Shown here: positions 5,179-12,367 of the stretch, piece by piece
How positions within the stretch are numbered: position 1 is the first letter of the stretch
Layout of the letters: each line of letters opens with the position of its first letter
IMG/VR virus record: IMGVR_UViG_3300021420_000071
Location: 1-42,640 of that record
Strand: one strand, 5' to 3'
Origin: a virus
DNA: 42,640 nucleotides
Translations under genes and position numbers: made by a program
Notes under the pieces: generated by a model
What the model was told of the DNA's origin: nothing
The model's input: only the letters and a program-made list of their open reading frames with translations
The model's database searches: none

Positions 5179-5344
5179 ATTAGAAGACATCTGCGACTCA
5201 AAAGAGCAGGTAGAGTTGATTAGGTATGCTTGTAAATTATTTAACGCAACTAAACTTTATTTAGTTGAAAAGAAATCCCTTGACAAAAGTAAACCTATGA
5301 GTATACTTAAAGGTAAATATGAAAACAAAAATAAACAAACTTAA
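5171..5344 (+). CDS. Small hypothetical protein, 57 aa
   Basis: ATG 5171 overlaps the previous stop, which makes it a better start than the out-of-context ATG at 5111. The product begins MIRLEDICDSKEQVELIRYA and ends in a basic KKSLDKSKPMSILKGKYENK. The basic tail is encoded over the TTGACA-N16-TATACT promoter at 5280-5307, so codons there do double duty. No family was recognised. Confidence 0.5.
   Translation: MIRLEDICDSKEQVELIRYACKLFNATKLYLVEKKSLDKSKPMSILKGKYENKNKQT
5280..5307 (+). promoter_or_regulatory. Sigma-70-type promoter inside a coding region
   Basis: TTGACA (5280-5285), 16 bases, TATACT (5302-5307). The last bases of the spacer (TGAG before TATACT) match the 1605 promoter. It lies just upstream of the zinc-ribbon and HNH genes, so it could drive the HNH cassette separately. 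Confidence 0.6.
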
Positions 5345-5450
5345 ATGTAAAAGATGTCTACATTTATGGATTCCAAGAAAAATAGAAATTCGTCAATGTC
5401 CTAAATGTAAAAGCGCATATTGGGATAAAAATGCCAAAAGGTATATTTAA
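5319..5450 (+). CDS. Small zinc-ribbon protein, 43 aa
   Basis: The frame reads MKTKINKLKCKRCLHLWIPR, then IRQCPKCKSAYWD. This CxxC-X(n)-CxxC layout is a compact zinc ribbon of the kind often encoded immediately before HNH genes in phages. It overlaps the upstream gene by 26 bases and the HNH gene by 20, supporting coupled translation. The role is probably nucleic-acid binding, by inference. Confidence 0.6.
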   Translation: MKTKINKLKCKRCLHLWIPRKIEIRQCPKCKSAYWDKNAKRYI

Positions 5451-6003
5451 AAGAACAAAACATCATTTAAGAAATTTTAGAATAAAAGTTTCTGGAGAAA
5501 GAAATTGTAATTGGCGAGGAGGTAAATGTATACACACAGATGGATATATTACAATTCTTACTAAAAATAGATATAAAAATGGAAAGAAAAAATATATCTT
5601 AGAGCATAGATTAGTAATGCAAGAATATATTGGAAGAAAATTAAATAATAAAGAAGTTGTTCATCATATTAATGGTATTAAGTCAGATAATAGAATTGAA
5701 AATTTAAAATTATTTTCTTCCGTTTCAGAACATACAAAACATCATGGTTTTAGAAATGGGAATACAAAAATGAAAAGAAGATGTTTTAAATGCAAAAGAA
5801 TAAAATTTCTATATTTATTTCCAAAAAATATAGGTAAAACTTTAGATAAAAGTTATTTATGTAAGAAATGTACAAAAATAATTAATGGAATTAAATATAA
5901 TAATCCAATTTTTAGAGAAAAAATGTTGAAATTAAAAAAACAACAATATTGGAAAAGAAAAAATGCAAAACTTACTTCAAAAACTGCAAACGGCGCTAAG
6001 TAG
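5431..6003 (+). CDS. HNH homing endonuclease
   Basis: This 190-residue protein is very AT-rich and lysine-rich. The HNH core is EHRLVMQEYIGRKLNNKEVV followed by HHINGIKSDNRIENLKL, the signature of phage HNH endonucleases related to homing enzymes. A C-terminal CFKCKRIKF and CKKCTKI pair gives a second zinc-binding region. An N-terminal RNCNWRGGK block resembles other stand-alone HNH genes. It would cut DNA at a site lacking the insertion and promote its own spread. It was probably acquired together with the small zinc-ribbon gene before it. Confidence 0.8.
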   Translation: MPKGIFKRTKHHLRNFRIKVSGERNCNWRGGKCIHTDGYITILTKNRYKNGKKKYILEHRLVMQEYIGRKLNNKEVVHHINGIKSDNRIENLKLFSSVSEHTKHHGFRNGNTKMKRRCFKCKRIKFLYLFPKNIGKTLDKSYLCKKCTKIINGIKYNNPIFREKMLKLKKQQYWKRKNAKLTSKTANGAK

Positions 6004-6025
6004 CGTAGAGGGGAACATACTAACT

Positions 6026-6268
6026 ATGAGCCATCCAGACAGTTCCAAAGAATACTATTACAATCAATTCGGACTTCGGCATAAGGACTATAAATTTAAA
6101 GACTTCGAGGATTATCTTATGACCGTCTTTGCTGAAGGTGATGGGGCAACGGTACTGGATGATGATTTTCCAGATGCCTATTCTGATTGGACAGAGGATT
6201 TGAGTTATGAAGATTATTATCGTTTCGGTACAATTTACGGACGGATAAAACAATATGAACAGAAATAA
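6026..6268 (+). CDS. Acidic hypothetical protein, 80 aa
   Basis: ATG 6026 was chosen because an earlier in-frame ATG at 5963 lies inside the HNH gene. A GAGGGG sequence lies about 15 bases upstream. The protein is rich in Tyr, Asp and Glu (KEYYYNQFGLRHKDYKFKDF, WTEDLSYEDYYRFGTIYGR). Its stop lies 14 bases inside the next gene. The acidic, aromatic composition is reminiscent of DNA-mimic proteins, but nothing else supports that. Confidence 0.5.
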   Translation: MSHPDSSKEYYYNQFGLRHKDYKFKDFEDYLMTVFAEGDGATVLDDDFPDAYSDWTEDLSYEDYYRFGTIYGRIKQYEQK

Positions 6269-6596
6269 AGAATACAATAGAGAAGAAGCTAAGAAACTCC
6301 TAACCAAAGCTGGTCTAACTTGGGATTCTTTCAATAATGATACCCATTGGAAAGTTAATGGAGTTGACTTATGGCCGACAACTTATAAATGGCTATGTCC
6401 TGATACTGGCGCAATAGTCAAGGGCATTGAAAGTCTAATTGAATATATTAAACCTAAAAAAGTAACCGTATTAACCGCTGACCAAATGTTCGAGATAGCC
6501 AAGAAAGTTAAACCTATGAGTTTAATGTTAGTTTGTGAAGCATTGCATAAGGCAATATACAAAGGAGAAAATAATGAGCATATTCAAAGAAGCTAA
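6255..6596 (+). CDS. Hypothetical protein, 113 aa
   Basis: The product begins MNRNKEYNREEAKKLLTKAG and contains WKVNGVDLWPTTYKWLCPDT. A helical C-terminal half (LTADQMFEIAKKVKPMSLML) follows. The WPTTGKW-like segment is common in small phage recombination-module proteins next to Sak4-like ATPases. It overlaps the ATPase start by 23 bases, so the two are likely expressed together. The function is unknown. Confidence 0.5.
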   Translation: MNRNKEYNREEAKKLLTKAGLTWDSFNNDTHWKVNGVDLWPTTYKWLCPDTGAIVKGIESLIEYIKPKKVTVLTADQMFEIAKKVKPMSLMLVCEALHKAIYKGENNEHIQRS

Positions 6597-7599
6597 GAAT
6601 ACAGCAGGTTACTTCAAAGGCGGTATATTAGGCTTCCCAGGTGCAGGTAAAACCAAAACGGCCGCACTTATGGCTATCGGATTGCATAAGTACATTAAAT
6701 CTGATAAGCCAGTTTTTTTCTACGACACCGAAACTGGTAGTAGCTACGTCGAGAAAGACTTTGATGCCGCAGGAATTAAACTCATGCGTGTCCAAAGCCG
6801 AGCCTTTACTACCCTTATGACCGCAAGCCTTGAAGCGGAAAAAGAGGGCGGTATTTTCCTTATAGACAGTATCACCCATCCGTGGCGTGAAATCATCACA
6901 GCTTTCAAACGTAAACGCAATATCGAAAAAATACAGTTTCAGCATTGGGACGCAATTAAAACGGAATGGAGTCCATTTACCGAGTTTTTCCTTAATAGCA
7001 AATGCCATATCATCATGTGTGGCCGTGCTGGTTATGAGTACGATTTTGAAAAGGATGAAGAAGGTAAGAACGAACTTATCAAGACAGGTATTAAGATGAA
7101 AACCGAAGGCGAACTTGGCTTCGAGCCATCCTTGTTAATAGAAATGTTCGCTGATAAGGACGTTGACCCTAAAAGTGGTAAAATATTAGGCATTACAAAC
7201 AAAGCCTTTATCATTAAAGACCGTTTCGGGGAGATTAACGGCCAGACCTTTTCTATGCCCACATTTGAATCATTTTTACCTCACATCAAACACCTTAACA
7301 TAGGCGGTGAACATGAAGTTATAACCCAAGAAACAAGCCAATCTATATTTGATACAGATAAGAGCGTTGCCCATAGATTGAAGCAACGGGATATTATCTG
7401 CGAGAATATTTGGGCAGAGATGCCTCTTAGGTTCAATTCCCGTACAGATGCGGGTAAGAAGGCAGGAGCAGAGTTTCTAAGAGAAACCTTCGGGACTCTA
7501 TCTCAATTAGAAATAAACAGTTTATCGAATGAGATTTTAACAGCAGGATTGACTAAACTCAAAGCATTACCAATTTTAACCACAGAGGGGGCTAAATGA
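6574..7599 (+). CDS. Sak4-like RecA-fold ATPase
   Basis: ATG 6574 follows AAAGGAGAAAATA and gives 341 residues, and an upstream in-frame ATG at 6535 is less likely. The Walker A motif GFPGAGKT is at residues 20-27 and the Walker B-like strand FLIDSITH is near residue 88. The region FYDTETGSSYVEKDFDAAGI is also typical of the phage nucleotide-binding (AAA_24/Sak4) family. These proteins act with a single-strand binding protein in phage recombination, annealing or replication restart. The next gene is just such an SSB-like protein, and a nuclease follows, making a recombination module. The C-terminal 100 residues are less conserved. Confidence 0.75.
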   Translation: MSIFKEAKNTAGYFKGGILGFPGAGKTKTAALMAIGLHKYIKSDKPVFFYDTETGSSYVEKDFDAAGIKLMRVQSRAFTTLMTASLEAEKEGGIFLIDSITHPWREIITAFKRKRNIEKIQFQHWDAIKTEWSPFTEFFLNSKCHIIMCGRAGYEYDFEKDEEGKNELIKTGIKMKTEGELGFEPSLLIEMFADKDVDPKSGKILGITNKAFIIKDRFGEINGQTFSMPTFESFLPHIKHLNIGGEHEVITQETSQSIFDTDKSVAHRLKQRDIICENIWAEMPLRFNSRTDAGKKAGAEFLRETFGTLSQLEINSLSNEILTAGLTKLKALPILTTEGAK

Positions 7600-8009
7600 A
7601 ACACACAACAGAAACAGGACGTACACTCGTACCAGAAGGTCATTATGTCGCTATGATTAACAATGTTAAGGAAAAAACGGTTAAAGAGTTTATTCTCTAT
7701 GACTGGTCATTCGAGGCAGAAGTTGATGGTAAAGCCTTTTATTTTGGACTATCCATGTTTTCAAGCCAAATGGGTGATTTGCTCCGTGCTTTAGGGTGTA
7801 CAGAAACTACTAAGAACAAATTTGACTGGGATGATGAACAGGTCATTGGCAATACCATTGAATTTAATATCTGCCACGTTGCGGATAAAAAGGGTGTTAT
7901 CCGTGAGCAATTATCGGATATTAAACTTTTGACAGCACCTTCTAAACAACAAAAAGAAGAAGTGGTTTGGGGCGACGACAACATCGGCGGGACGGGAACC
8001 AATGCTTGA
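7596..8009 (+). CDS. SSB-like OB-fold protein (DUF669 type)
   Basis: The start overlaps the Sak4-like stop by 4 bases (ATGA). The 137-residue protein begins with LVPEGHYVAMINNVKEK, continues with beta-rich sequence (YDWSFEAEVDGKAFYF, LSMFSSQMGDLLRALG) and ends in an acidic, low-complexity tail (EEVVWGDDNIGGTGT). This matches small phage proteins assigned to the DUF669/SSB-like group, which protect single-stranded DNA beside Sak4-type ATPases. The acidic tail could recruit partner proteins, as in bacterial SSB. Confidence 0.65.
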   Translation: MKHTTETGRTLVPEGHYVAMINNVKEKTVKEFILYDWSFEAEVDGKAFYFGLSMFSSQMGDLLRALGCTETTKNKFDWDDEQVIGNTIEFNICHVADKKGVIREQLSDIKLLTAPSKQQKEEVVWGDDNIGGTGTNA

Positions 8010-8382
8010 GCGAGATTTACAAAAATCCTGCCTCAACCGTCTCGCACTTTGGGAACTAAAGAAAGTGGTCATATACTATCTTGACCTTTCCCAATTTGGT
8101 GTCCGTTACATCAGAGGTAGGTACATCAAACGAACTAAAAAAGGATTACCCGATATTGTAGCTTACGTTAAATACAATGGTGTTTGTGCCATCTGTTTTT
8201 TTGAGCTTAAAACTTTAACTAAGCAATCAGACCATCAAATTGCTTTTATGAATAAATTTAAGGATATAACTAATGTCTGGTACGACATCATCACTGAACC
8301 TGCACAGGTAGACGATAGAATTGAAGACGTTACGGGCTTCTACGCCTCACAGCTAAGAGAAATGTCCAATGGAATCAATTAG
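8002..8382 (+). CDS. VRR-NUC-type PD-(D/E)XK nuclease
   Basis: The 126-residue protein has GLPDIVAYV, then CFFELKTLTKQSDHQIAFMN. Asp in PDI, Glu and Lys in the E-L-K strand, and a downstream Gln form the active-site pattern of VRR-NUC nucleases, which cut branched or flapped DNA. Its length fits the stand-alone phage members. It overlaps the SSB-like gene by 8 bases and completes the recombination set of ATPase, SSB and nuclease. It could resolve junctions before packaging. Confidence 0.75.
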   Translation: MLERDLQKSCLNRLALWELKKVVIYYLDLSQFGVRYIRGRYIKRTKKGLPDIVAYVKYNGVCAICFFELKTLTKQSDHQIAFMNKFKDITNVWYDIITEPAQVDDRIEDVTGFYASQLREMSNGIN

Positions 8383-8668
8383 AGAACAATTTAAAAAAGC
8401 ATTAAATGAAATTGATAAGTCTGGAAATAAAAATTGTATTAATTGTTCATTCTGTAAAAAGCCGGGAAAATTTGCTAAATGTGAAGTAATGTATTTGTCA
8501 GAAAATGGATATATTCTAAAACCTCTTAAAGATCATACAGGATTTGGATATGGGGATAGCGCATATATATCTTTATTAATTGAAAATGGAGATTTTCCAA
8601 ATAAGAATGGTAATTGCCAACATTATAAAAAAATCTGGTGGAAATTTTGGATTAAAAACGGAGGATAA
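8369..8668 (+). CDS. Cys-rich hypothetical protein, 99 aa
   Basis: The protein begins MESIREQFKKALNEIDKSGN and has CINCSFCKKPGKFAKC. A second Cys-His element, NCQHYKKIWWKFW, is near the end. Four clustered cysteines suggest a metal site. It overlaps the nuclease gene by 14 bases. No family was recognised. Confidence 0.5.
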   Translation: MESIREQFKKALNEIDKSGNKNCINCSFCKKPGKFAKCEVMYLSENGYILKPLKDHTGFGYGDSAYISLLIENGDFPNKNGNCQHYKKIWWKFWIKNGG

Positions 8669-8669
8669 T

Positions 8670-8855
8670 ATGACCGGCTGGTATCTTAAAAATATCCACA
8701 AACACATTTGCTTGAAAGAAATTAATAACGAACAGTATTATGTACGCACTTGTAAGGCGTGTAAAGAGAGGGATAGGTTGGCGAAGGCGAGGAAGGAATT
8801 AGAGGACATGATGAGAATGAGTATCTCTTGGGATTCTGATTGTATTTTATTATAG
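8670..8855 (+). CDS. Small hypothetical protein, 61 aa
   Basis: ATG 8670 follows GGAGGATAAT, a strong ribosome binding site that decides against an in-frame ATG at 8580. The product contains MTGWYLKNIHKHICLKEINN, then YYVRTCKACKERDRLAKAR. A CxxC followed by a basic helix is a pattern common in small phage proteins. A 77-base gap follows, with a GTGC/GCAC hairpin but no gene. Confidence 0.55.
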   Translation: MTGWYLKNIHKHICLKEINNEQYYVRTCKACKERDRLAKARKELEDMMRMSISWDSDCILL

Positions 8856-8932
8856 ATAGAGGCTACCGCCTGTGCACGAGGCACTTAATATCGGGCAAGA
8901 TTTGGTCAGTCCCTTGTTTATAGGAGTAGAAA

Positions 8933-9175
8933 ATGACGCGTCGAGAGAAGTTAGCAAGACAATTAATGTCGATATATTGGGGTGAAGATATGTCAGATAA
9001 CCCCACGTCATTAACTGTTCACGCTTTAAAGCTTGCTGATTGGGTTATCGAAGACCGCAAGCGTATTGTTGAGCCGTTGGTTAACTATAGAGAAGGAAAG
9101 TCCATGGGCATAACATGTGATTCAACATGGGCCATAGACGAAACCCTCAAAAAAGCAGGAGTATCCAATGCCTAA
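8933..9175 (+). CDS. Hypothetical protein, 80 aa
   Basis: A GGAG lies 6 bases before the ATG. The product begins MTRREKLARQLMSIYWGEDM and is mostly helical, with conserved-looking LADWVIEDRKRIVEPLVNY. It overlaps the next gene by 8 bases. I do not recognise a function. Confidence 0.5.
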   Translation: MTRREKLARQLMSIYWGEDMSDNPTSLTVHALKLADWVIEDRKRIVEPLVNYREGKSMGITCDSTWAIDETLKKAGVSNA

Positions 9176-9455
9176 GCTGTCGGAAGTGAAGTCGTTGATG
9201 CCGGAGAAGAAGGAAATATTCCTAAACCATAGTGCACCTCAACTACATGAATGCAAAGGTTTTAATGAAGCCATCGACAAAATCTCTTCCCGTCGTCTCA
9301 GCGTGGAGATAGATGAGCAAGCTATCGCCGACATATGCACCAGAGTCTTTTTGGATTATTGGAACCGCTACAAATCTAATCCAAGTGGCGACGTGTTTGC
9401 CAAAGCCATCATCGCCTCCAAAGACCAGATAACGGAGATTAGGTATTGTCCATGA
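9168..9455 (+). CDS. Hypothetical protein, 95 aa
   Basis: The product has a basic start (MPKLSEVKSLMPEKKEIFLN) and a helical second half (AIADICTRVFLDYWNRYK). The N-terminal motif ends with SSRRLSVEIDEQAI. Overlaps with both neighbours indicate one operon. No family was recognised. Confidence 0.45.
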   Translation: MPKLSEVKSLMPEKKEIFLNHSAPQLHECKGFNEAIDKISSRRLSVEIDEQAIADICTRVFLDYWNRYKSNPSGDVFAKAIIASKDQITEIRYCP

Positions 9456-9679
9456 AACGTAGTAAAGCCTTGCGTATATATTTTTTAATTCGCCCAAAAT
9501 CTCGTCAGATTGTCTCATGGTTAATGAAATGGAATACCAAAAAGACAGTCAAAGAGAACGCAAGCATATTAGGTGTAAGAAAAAATACGGTAAATCTTTT
9601 TGCGATTTTACATAAATTGAATTACAAAGGTAAGCGTGGCAAGATTGCAAAGTATCAACATTGGAAATCTAAAGATTAG
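9452..9679 (+). CDS. Helix-turn-helix DNA-binding protein, 75 aa
   Basis: ATG 9452 overlaps the previous stop (ATGA-type). The product is very basic and includes NTKKTVKENASILGVRKNTV followed by NLFAILHKLNYKGKRGK. This reads as a helix-turn-helix in which the turn is at ILGV and the recognition helix at KNTVNLFAIL. A role as an early or late transcription regulator, or in replication initiation, is plausible. Nothing decides between these. Confidence 0.55.
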   Translation: MKRSKALRIYFLIRPKSRQIVSWLMKWNTKKTVKENASILGVRKNTVNLFAILHKLNYKGKRGKIAKYQHWKSKD

Positions 9680-9710
9680 ATATTGTCCATCAACAGAAAA
9701 AGGGTAGTGC

Positions 9711-9845
9711 ATGATTGACATAATTATCTCTTTTGCTTGCGGACAAAAACTTTATGTCCAGTGGCGTGGTAGCCTGACAGGAAGTACAGCTCACAACTGC
9801 ACCATGTTGCAGACCAACTGCCTGGACAGAAACTTTGGAGGATAG
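9711..9845 (+). CDS. Possible small ORF over RNA copy 2, 44 aa
   Basis: An open frame from ATG 9711 to TAG 9843 reads MIDIIISFACGQKLYVQWRG, then STAHNCTMLQTNCLD. GGGTAG lies upstream but there is no strong ribosome binding site. It covers exactly the element shared with 3233-3361, where the equivalent frame is broken by stops. The shared sequence is therefore more likely RNA than peptide. A conserved peptide that has decayed in copy 1 cannot be excluded. Confidence 0.3.
   Translation: MIDIIISFACGQKLYVQWRGSLTGSTAHNCTMLQTNCLDRNFGG
9755..9828 (+). ncRNA. Structured RNA element, copy 2
   Basis: GTCCAG (9756-9761) pairs with CTGGAC (9822-9827). Inside are GGC-GUGGUA-GCC (9763-9774), UGAC, a short variable arm with its own weak hairpin, and GCAG-ACCAA-CUGC (9809-9821). 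Loop bases UGGU and ACCA are complementary. An upstream GGAC (9741-9744) could pair with GTCC instead, giving an alternative fold. The closing stem ends about 10 bases before the GGAGG of the next gene, a riboswitch-like position. No known class was recognised. Confidence 0.55.
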
Positions 9846-9848
9846 GAA

Positions 9849-9944
9849 ATGCCTGATGATTATCAAATAACTGGACTAATAGTTGTGTTTTTTATTACCG
9901 CTGTAACAATAATGTTGTGTATAGCAATTTTTTTGAAAGGATAG
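9849..9944 (+). CDS. Tiny membrane protein, 31 aa
   Basis: The ATG follows GGAGGATAGGAA. The product is MPDDYQITGLIVVFFITAVT and a few more hydrophobic residues ending FLKG: one membrane helix. It lies directly behind RNA copy 2, which may regulate it. The next gene starts 3 bases after its stop with the same GGATAGGAA leader. Confidence 0.5.
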   Translation: MPDDYQITGLIVVFFITAVTIMLCIAIFLKG

Positions 9945-9947
9945 GAA

Positions 9948-10091
9948 ATGGAAAGAAATATCTGTCAAGACGATTGGCATCTTGGATGGGATGGTTTAGT
10001 TGAAAAATATGGTAAAGAAGAATCTGAAAAAAGATATAGATTTTATAGGACGTGTCCTACTTGTGGTGAGAAAATAATACCAGGAGATTAA
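9948..10091 (+). CDS. Small zinc-knuckle protein, 47 aa
   Basis: The product begins MERNICQDDWHLGWDGLVEK and ends YRTCPTCGEKIIPGD. One CxxC near the C-terminus plus an upstream Cys and His may form a metal site. It was called because of a good ribosome binding site (AAAGGATAGGAA) and tight spacing to its neighbours. The function is unknown. Confidence 0.5.
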   Translation: MERNICQDDWHLGWDGLVEKYGKEESEKRYRFYRTCPTCGEKIIPGD

Positions 10092-10106
10092 CTACAGAAA
10101 ATACAA

Positions 10107-10439
10107 ATGAGATGCTACTGGACCAACAGCGTAAATTGCAAGTATTGCGGTTTCACAAACCGTTACTTCATCATCCGACAAGACAAAAAGAAAGGCCGCA
10201 TTGTCATATCCCATACAAAAGTTTGCAAGGAGTGTTACGCTGAGTTGATGCGAAAATGTGGGGCCAAGTACAGACAAACTGAAAAGTACAAAAAAGTATC
10301 TACAGCCTACAGGTTAAATCATATAGAAACTTATCGAATATCAAGTATGCTGTCAAATAGAAGGCTAAGGGTAAGAAGGCGTGAAAAGAAACGTCTTGAG
10401 AAACTAAGACAACAGATGGCCGGAAAGGTTCTTATATGA
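10107..10439 (+). CDS. Zinc-finger-like basic protein, 110 aa
   Basis: The protein has CKYCGFTNRYFIIRQDKKKG followed by KVCKECYAELMRKCG, two CxxC pairs about 30 residues apart that probably bind one zinc ion. A strongly basic C-terminal half follows (SNRRLRVRRREKKRLEKLRQ). The layout resembles small phage proteins that bind nucleic acid and sometimes accompany HNH genes, but no HNH motif is present. The stop overlaps the next start by 4 bases. Confidence 0.55.
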   Translation: MRCYWTNSVNCKYCGFTNRYFIIRQDKKKGRIVISHTKVCKECYAELMRKCGAKYRQTEKYKKVSTAYRLNHIETYRISSMLSNRRLRVRRREKKRLEKLRQQMAGKVLI

Positions 10440-10714
10440 AAATAATTTTAACCGAAATAGTCATATCGATTTTCGTTTTAGCAGGAATGTTATTCTTAGC
10501 TTATACCGATACAAACGCTTACCCTCAAGAAATATCTGTCAAGGAACATCCTGCAACAGAACGTAATGTAGCTATATTCCATGACCTTACATCAGCCCAA
10601 CATTGGGCCAATGAGATGCATGGACAGATCGTTAAGGGAGAGAATGAGACTTATCTTGTGGTCTATAACGAAACCGCTTGGGAAAGTACTCCGGCTGATT
10701 GGAGGGATAAATGA
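10436..10714 (+). CDS. Exported or anchored hypothetical protein, 92 aa
   Basis: The N-terminus (MKIILTEIVISIFVLAGMLF, then LAYTDTNAYP) looks like a signal peptide with possible cleavage after TNA, or a membrane anchor. The rest contains FHDLTSAQHWANEMHGQIVK and YLVVYNETAW. This is an aromatic, beta-rich pattern I cannot assign. It overlaps both neighbours (ATGA), placing it in the same transcript. Confidence 0.5.
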   Translation: MKIILTEIVISIFVLAGMLFLAYTDTNAYPQEISVKEHPATERNVAIFHDLTSAQHWANEMHGQIVKGENETYLVVYNETAWESTPADWRDK

Positions 10715-10968
10715 TGAGTTCTCTTCAAAGACAGCTTTACTGGACTTGGGTAGCAATCGCATTTGTGTTTGCAGTGGCTTGGTTTAACTCGGACAAGATT
10801 CAATATAGGATGTTTGATGATAAAATAGTGATGGATAAATACGCAGAATTAAAACAAGAGTTAGATACCAAAGCTGATATTAATAAAATCAAACCCTCCG
10901 CTTTTAAAAAGAAGAAAAAAAACATTGGTTGTTTTAATCACATAGCTCTTGTTCACAGTCAGCCTTAA
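10711..10968 (+). CDS. Small membrane protein, 85 aa
   Basis: One N-terminal membrane segment (WTWVAIAFVFAVAWF) precedes a charged helical tail (DKYAELKQELDTKADINKIK) and a poly-Lys stretch. It is the last gene of the rightward block. Its end overlaps the convergent gene at 10934-11044 by 35 bases. Two adjacent ATG codons compete for the start. Confidence 0.5.
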   Translation: MMSSLQRQLYWTWVAIAFVFAVAWFNSDKIQYRMFDDKIVMDKYAELKQELDTKADINKIKPSAFKKKKKNIGCFNHIALVHSQP

Positions 10969-11044
10969 CAAAAATCTGATAAAACCCGTACCAGACCCCA
11001 CCGAATACAGCTACAGCTAATATAATTAAAATGAATTTCTTCAT
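10934..11044 (-). CDS. Tiny membrane protein, 36 aa
   Basis: On the minus strand the frame reads MKKFILIILAVAVFGGVWYG followed by FYQIFVKADCEQELCD: one membrane helix with a Cys-containing acidic tail. Its ATG overlaps the stop of the peptidase-like gene (ATGA), so translation is likely coupled. It is the last gene of the late block and converges on the early block. No clear terminator is seen between them. Confidence 0.5.
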   Translation of the reverse strand: MKKFILIILAVAVFGGVWYGFYQIFVKADCEQELCD

Positions 11045-11619
11045 AAAACAACCCCTTCATCTCCTGCCCATACCCCAACCACAGTAAATATTGTAGGATT
11101 ATTCTTAACTGCCATGTCGATGTCGTCAGGGGAAGCATTGTTTGGTATTAAAGCTATGCATCCAGCATCTATGGGTTTTAAATATTGAGTTAATTGCTTG
11201 ACAGTGAAAAGAGATATTTCTGAACAGTCATAAGTTCCAGGAAGCCTAATCCAAGGTAATCCAATAGCACGTCCTATGATGTTTCCAAAGTCATAGATTT
11301 TCTTGTACCATGGCTGGGCTAACCTATTAAGAATTGCTGATCGGAAAGCAATGTTGAAAGTTTCAGTGGCGTTGGTAATCTTAATGAATTTAAGTTGACC
11401 ACCTTGCTTCAGGTACTTGTCCATAGGAATTTCATGGTATCCCCCAAAGTCTTGGGTTATGAATTTACCAGGATTTATGGCCTGCATACAGTGGTCATAG
11501 TTAGATTTGGTTCGCCAATCAATAAGAAACGAGACCAAATCGGTGGCTTGATTGCTCAAGACAAAATGAAACGGCATATCAGATTCGGTGAAGGTTCGAG
11601 GGTCTTTTATTGAGGTCAT
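11041..11619 (-). CDS. NlpC/P60-like (YiiX-type) cysteine peptidase
   Basis: The 192-residue protein has NYDHCMQAINPGKFITQDFG, EIPMDKYLKQGGQLKFIKI, and then GTYDCSEISLFTVKQL. A His in the first block and a Cys in the DCSE block, in that order, match the circularly permuted papain-like fold of the YiiX/NlpC-P60 group. Such enzymes cleave amide or ester bonds in peptidoglycan peptides or lipids. It has no signal peptide and lies in the lysis cassette, so it may be the endolysin released by a holin. A virion-associated role is the alternative. Confidence 0.6.
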   Translation of the reverse strand: MTSIKDPRTFTESDMPFHFVLSNQATDLVSFLIDWRTKSNYDHCMQAINPGKFITQDFGGYHEIPMDKYLKQGGQLKFIKITNATETFNIAFRSAILNRLAQPWYKKIYDFGNIIGRAIGLPWIRLPGTYDCSEISLFTVKQLTQYLKPIDAGCIALIPNNASPDDIDMAVKNNPTIFTVVGVWAGDEGVVL

Positions 11620-11620
11620 A

Positions 11621-11914
11621 TTATTTACTCGGTGTATAGGTTAAGGTCCCTGGGCCTGGTATTGACATTTTACCATTCTGCTGCTGGCTATAAGCGGCTG
11701 TAATGGTAGCCAAGGCCGCATAATCTGGCTTAGGACAGTTCATCCCAAAGCACCCAATATGGCACGCTATTACATCACCATCCGCTTTACCTCCCACATA
11801 GGGAATTGTGACTTCATTCCCCTGAACATGACCACACATTGAGTTCATACCAACAGAGGCGCAACCACTTACGATAAAACCTATTACTAAGATTAAAGCA
11901 TTGACTCTATTCAT
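11621..11914 (-). CDS. Lipoprotein, o-spanin candidate
   Basis: The N-terminus (MNRVNALILVIGFIVSGCAS) is a lipoprotein signal with the lipobox VSGC. The mature part of about 80 residues contains four further cysteines (MCGHVQG, ACHIGCFGMNC). Its place after two small membrane proteins and before a peptidase suggests a lysis role as outer-membrane spanin. It is longer and more Cys-rich than classical Rz1, so this is tentative. It overlaps the upstream gene by 4 bases. Confidence 0.6.
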   Translation of the reverse strand: MNRVNALILVIGFIVSGCASVGMNSMCGHVQGNEVTIPYVGGKADGDVIACHIGCFGMNCPKPDYAALATITAAYSQQQNGKMSIPGPGTLTYTPSK

Positions 11915-12135
11915 GGTTTCACCTCTGTTGGAACAACTGTTGTAGAAGCAACTGTGGTGCTTGTGTTTAATGGGACTGATGGCTTTTGGCCAAAATAGAA
12001 CCCAAGAACTAAAAAAGCCAAGTCTTTTAGCGTTAGAAGGTCTTTATTCCAGCAGGCAACTCCGCAGGCTGAAACCACAATGATAAACGCTAAAATAGAA
12101 CGAATAGAAACCCCCCTAATATTTGATTCATTCAT
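11911..12135 (-). CDS. Holin-like small membrane protein, 74 aa
   Basis: Two hydrophobic stretches (SILAFIIVVSACGVACW and LKDLAFLVLGFYFGQK) with a short loop, then a Thr/Val/Pro-rich tail. Size, membrane topology and neighbours fit a holin or antiholin. The stop overlaps the lipoprotein start by 4 bases. Confidence 0.55.
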   Translation of the reverse strand: MNESNIRGVSIRSILAFIIVVSACGVACWNKDLLTLKDLAFLVLGFYFGQKPSVPLNTSTTVASTTVVPTEVKP

Positions 12136-12164
12136 AAATCCCCCTTATGCCGCATGAACATTTT

Positions 12165-12356
12165 TCAATTACCTACATGAAAATGACTGCTTCCCATAAC
12201 TCCTAAAGACTGCAACAACAGAAGCACAGCTATAACTACGATAAGCACCCTAACGACGTTTATCAATACTGGAACTTTGTTTAGCTGGTCGTTTGCCCAG
12301 TAGCAGAGGCCAACAACTACGATAATCACAATTATTTGGATAATGTCTATGTTCAT
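12165..12356 (-). CDS. Holin-like small membrane protein, 63 aa
   Basis: Two membrane helices (IIQIIVIIVVVGLCYWA and VLIVVIAVLLLLQSLGV) are joined by a short polar loop (NDQLNKVPVLIN). The protein is almost wholly hydrophobic. It is the second holin candidate in the cassette, and the pair could act as holin and antiholin. It is separated from its neighbours by 29 and 11 bases. Confidence 0.55.
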   Translation of the reverse strand: MNIDIIQIIVIIVVVGLCYWANDQLNKVPVLINVVRVLIVVIAVLLLLQSLGVMGSSHFHVGN

Positions 12357-12367
12357 TATGCACCCCC

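Noticed and set aside
8856-8932. Third copy of the structured RNA
   Set aside because: GGC-TACC-GCC and GTGC-ACGAG-GCAC hairpins are present, but the conserved core of the two RNA copies is missing on both strands.
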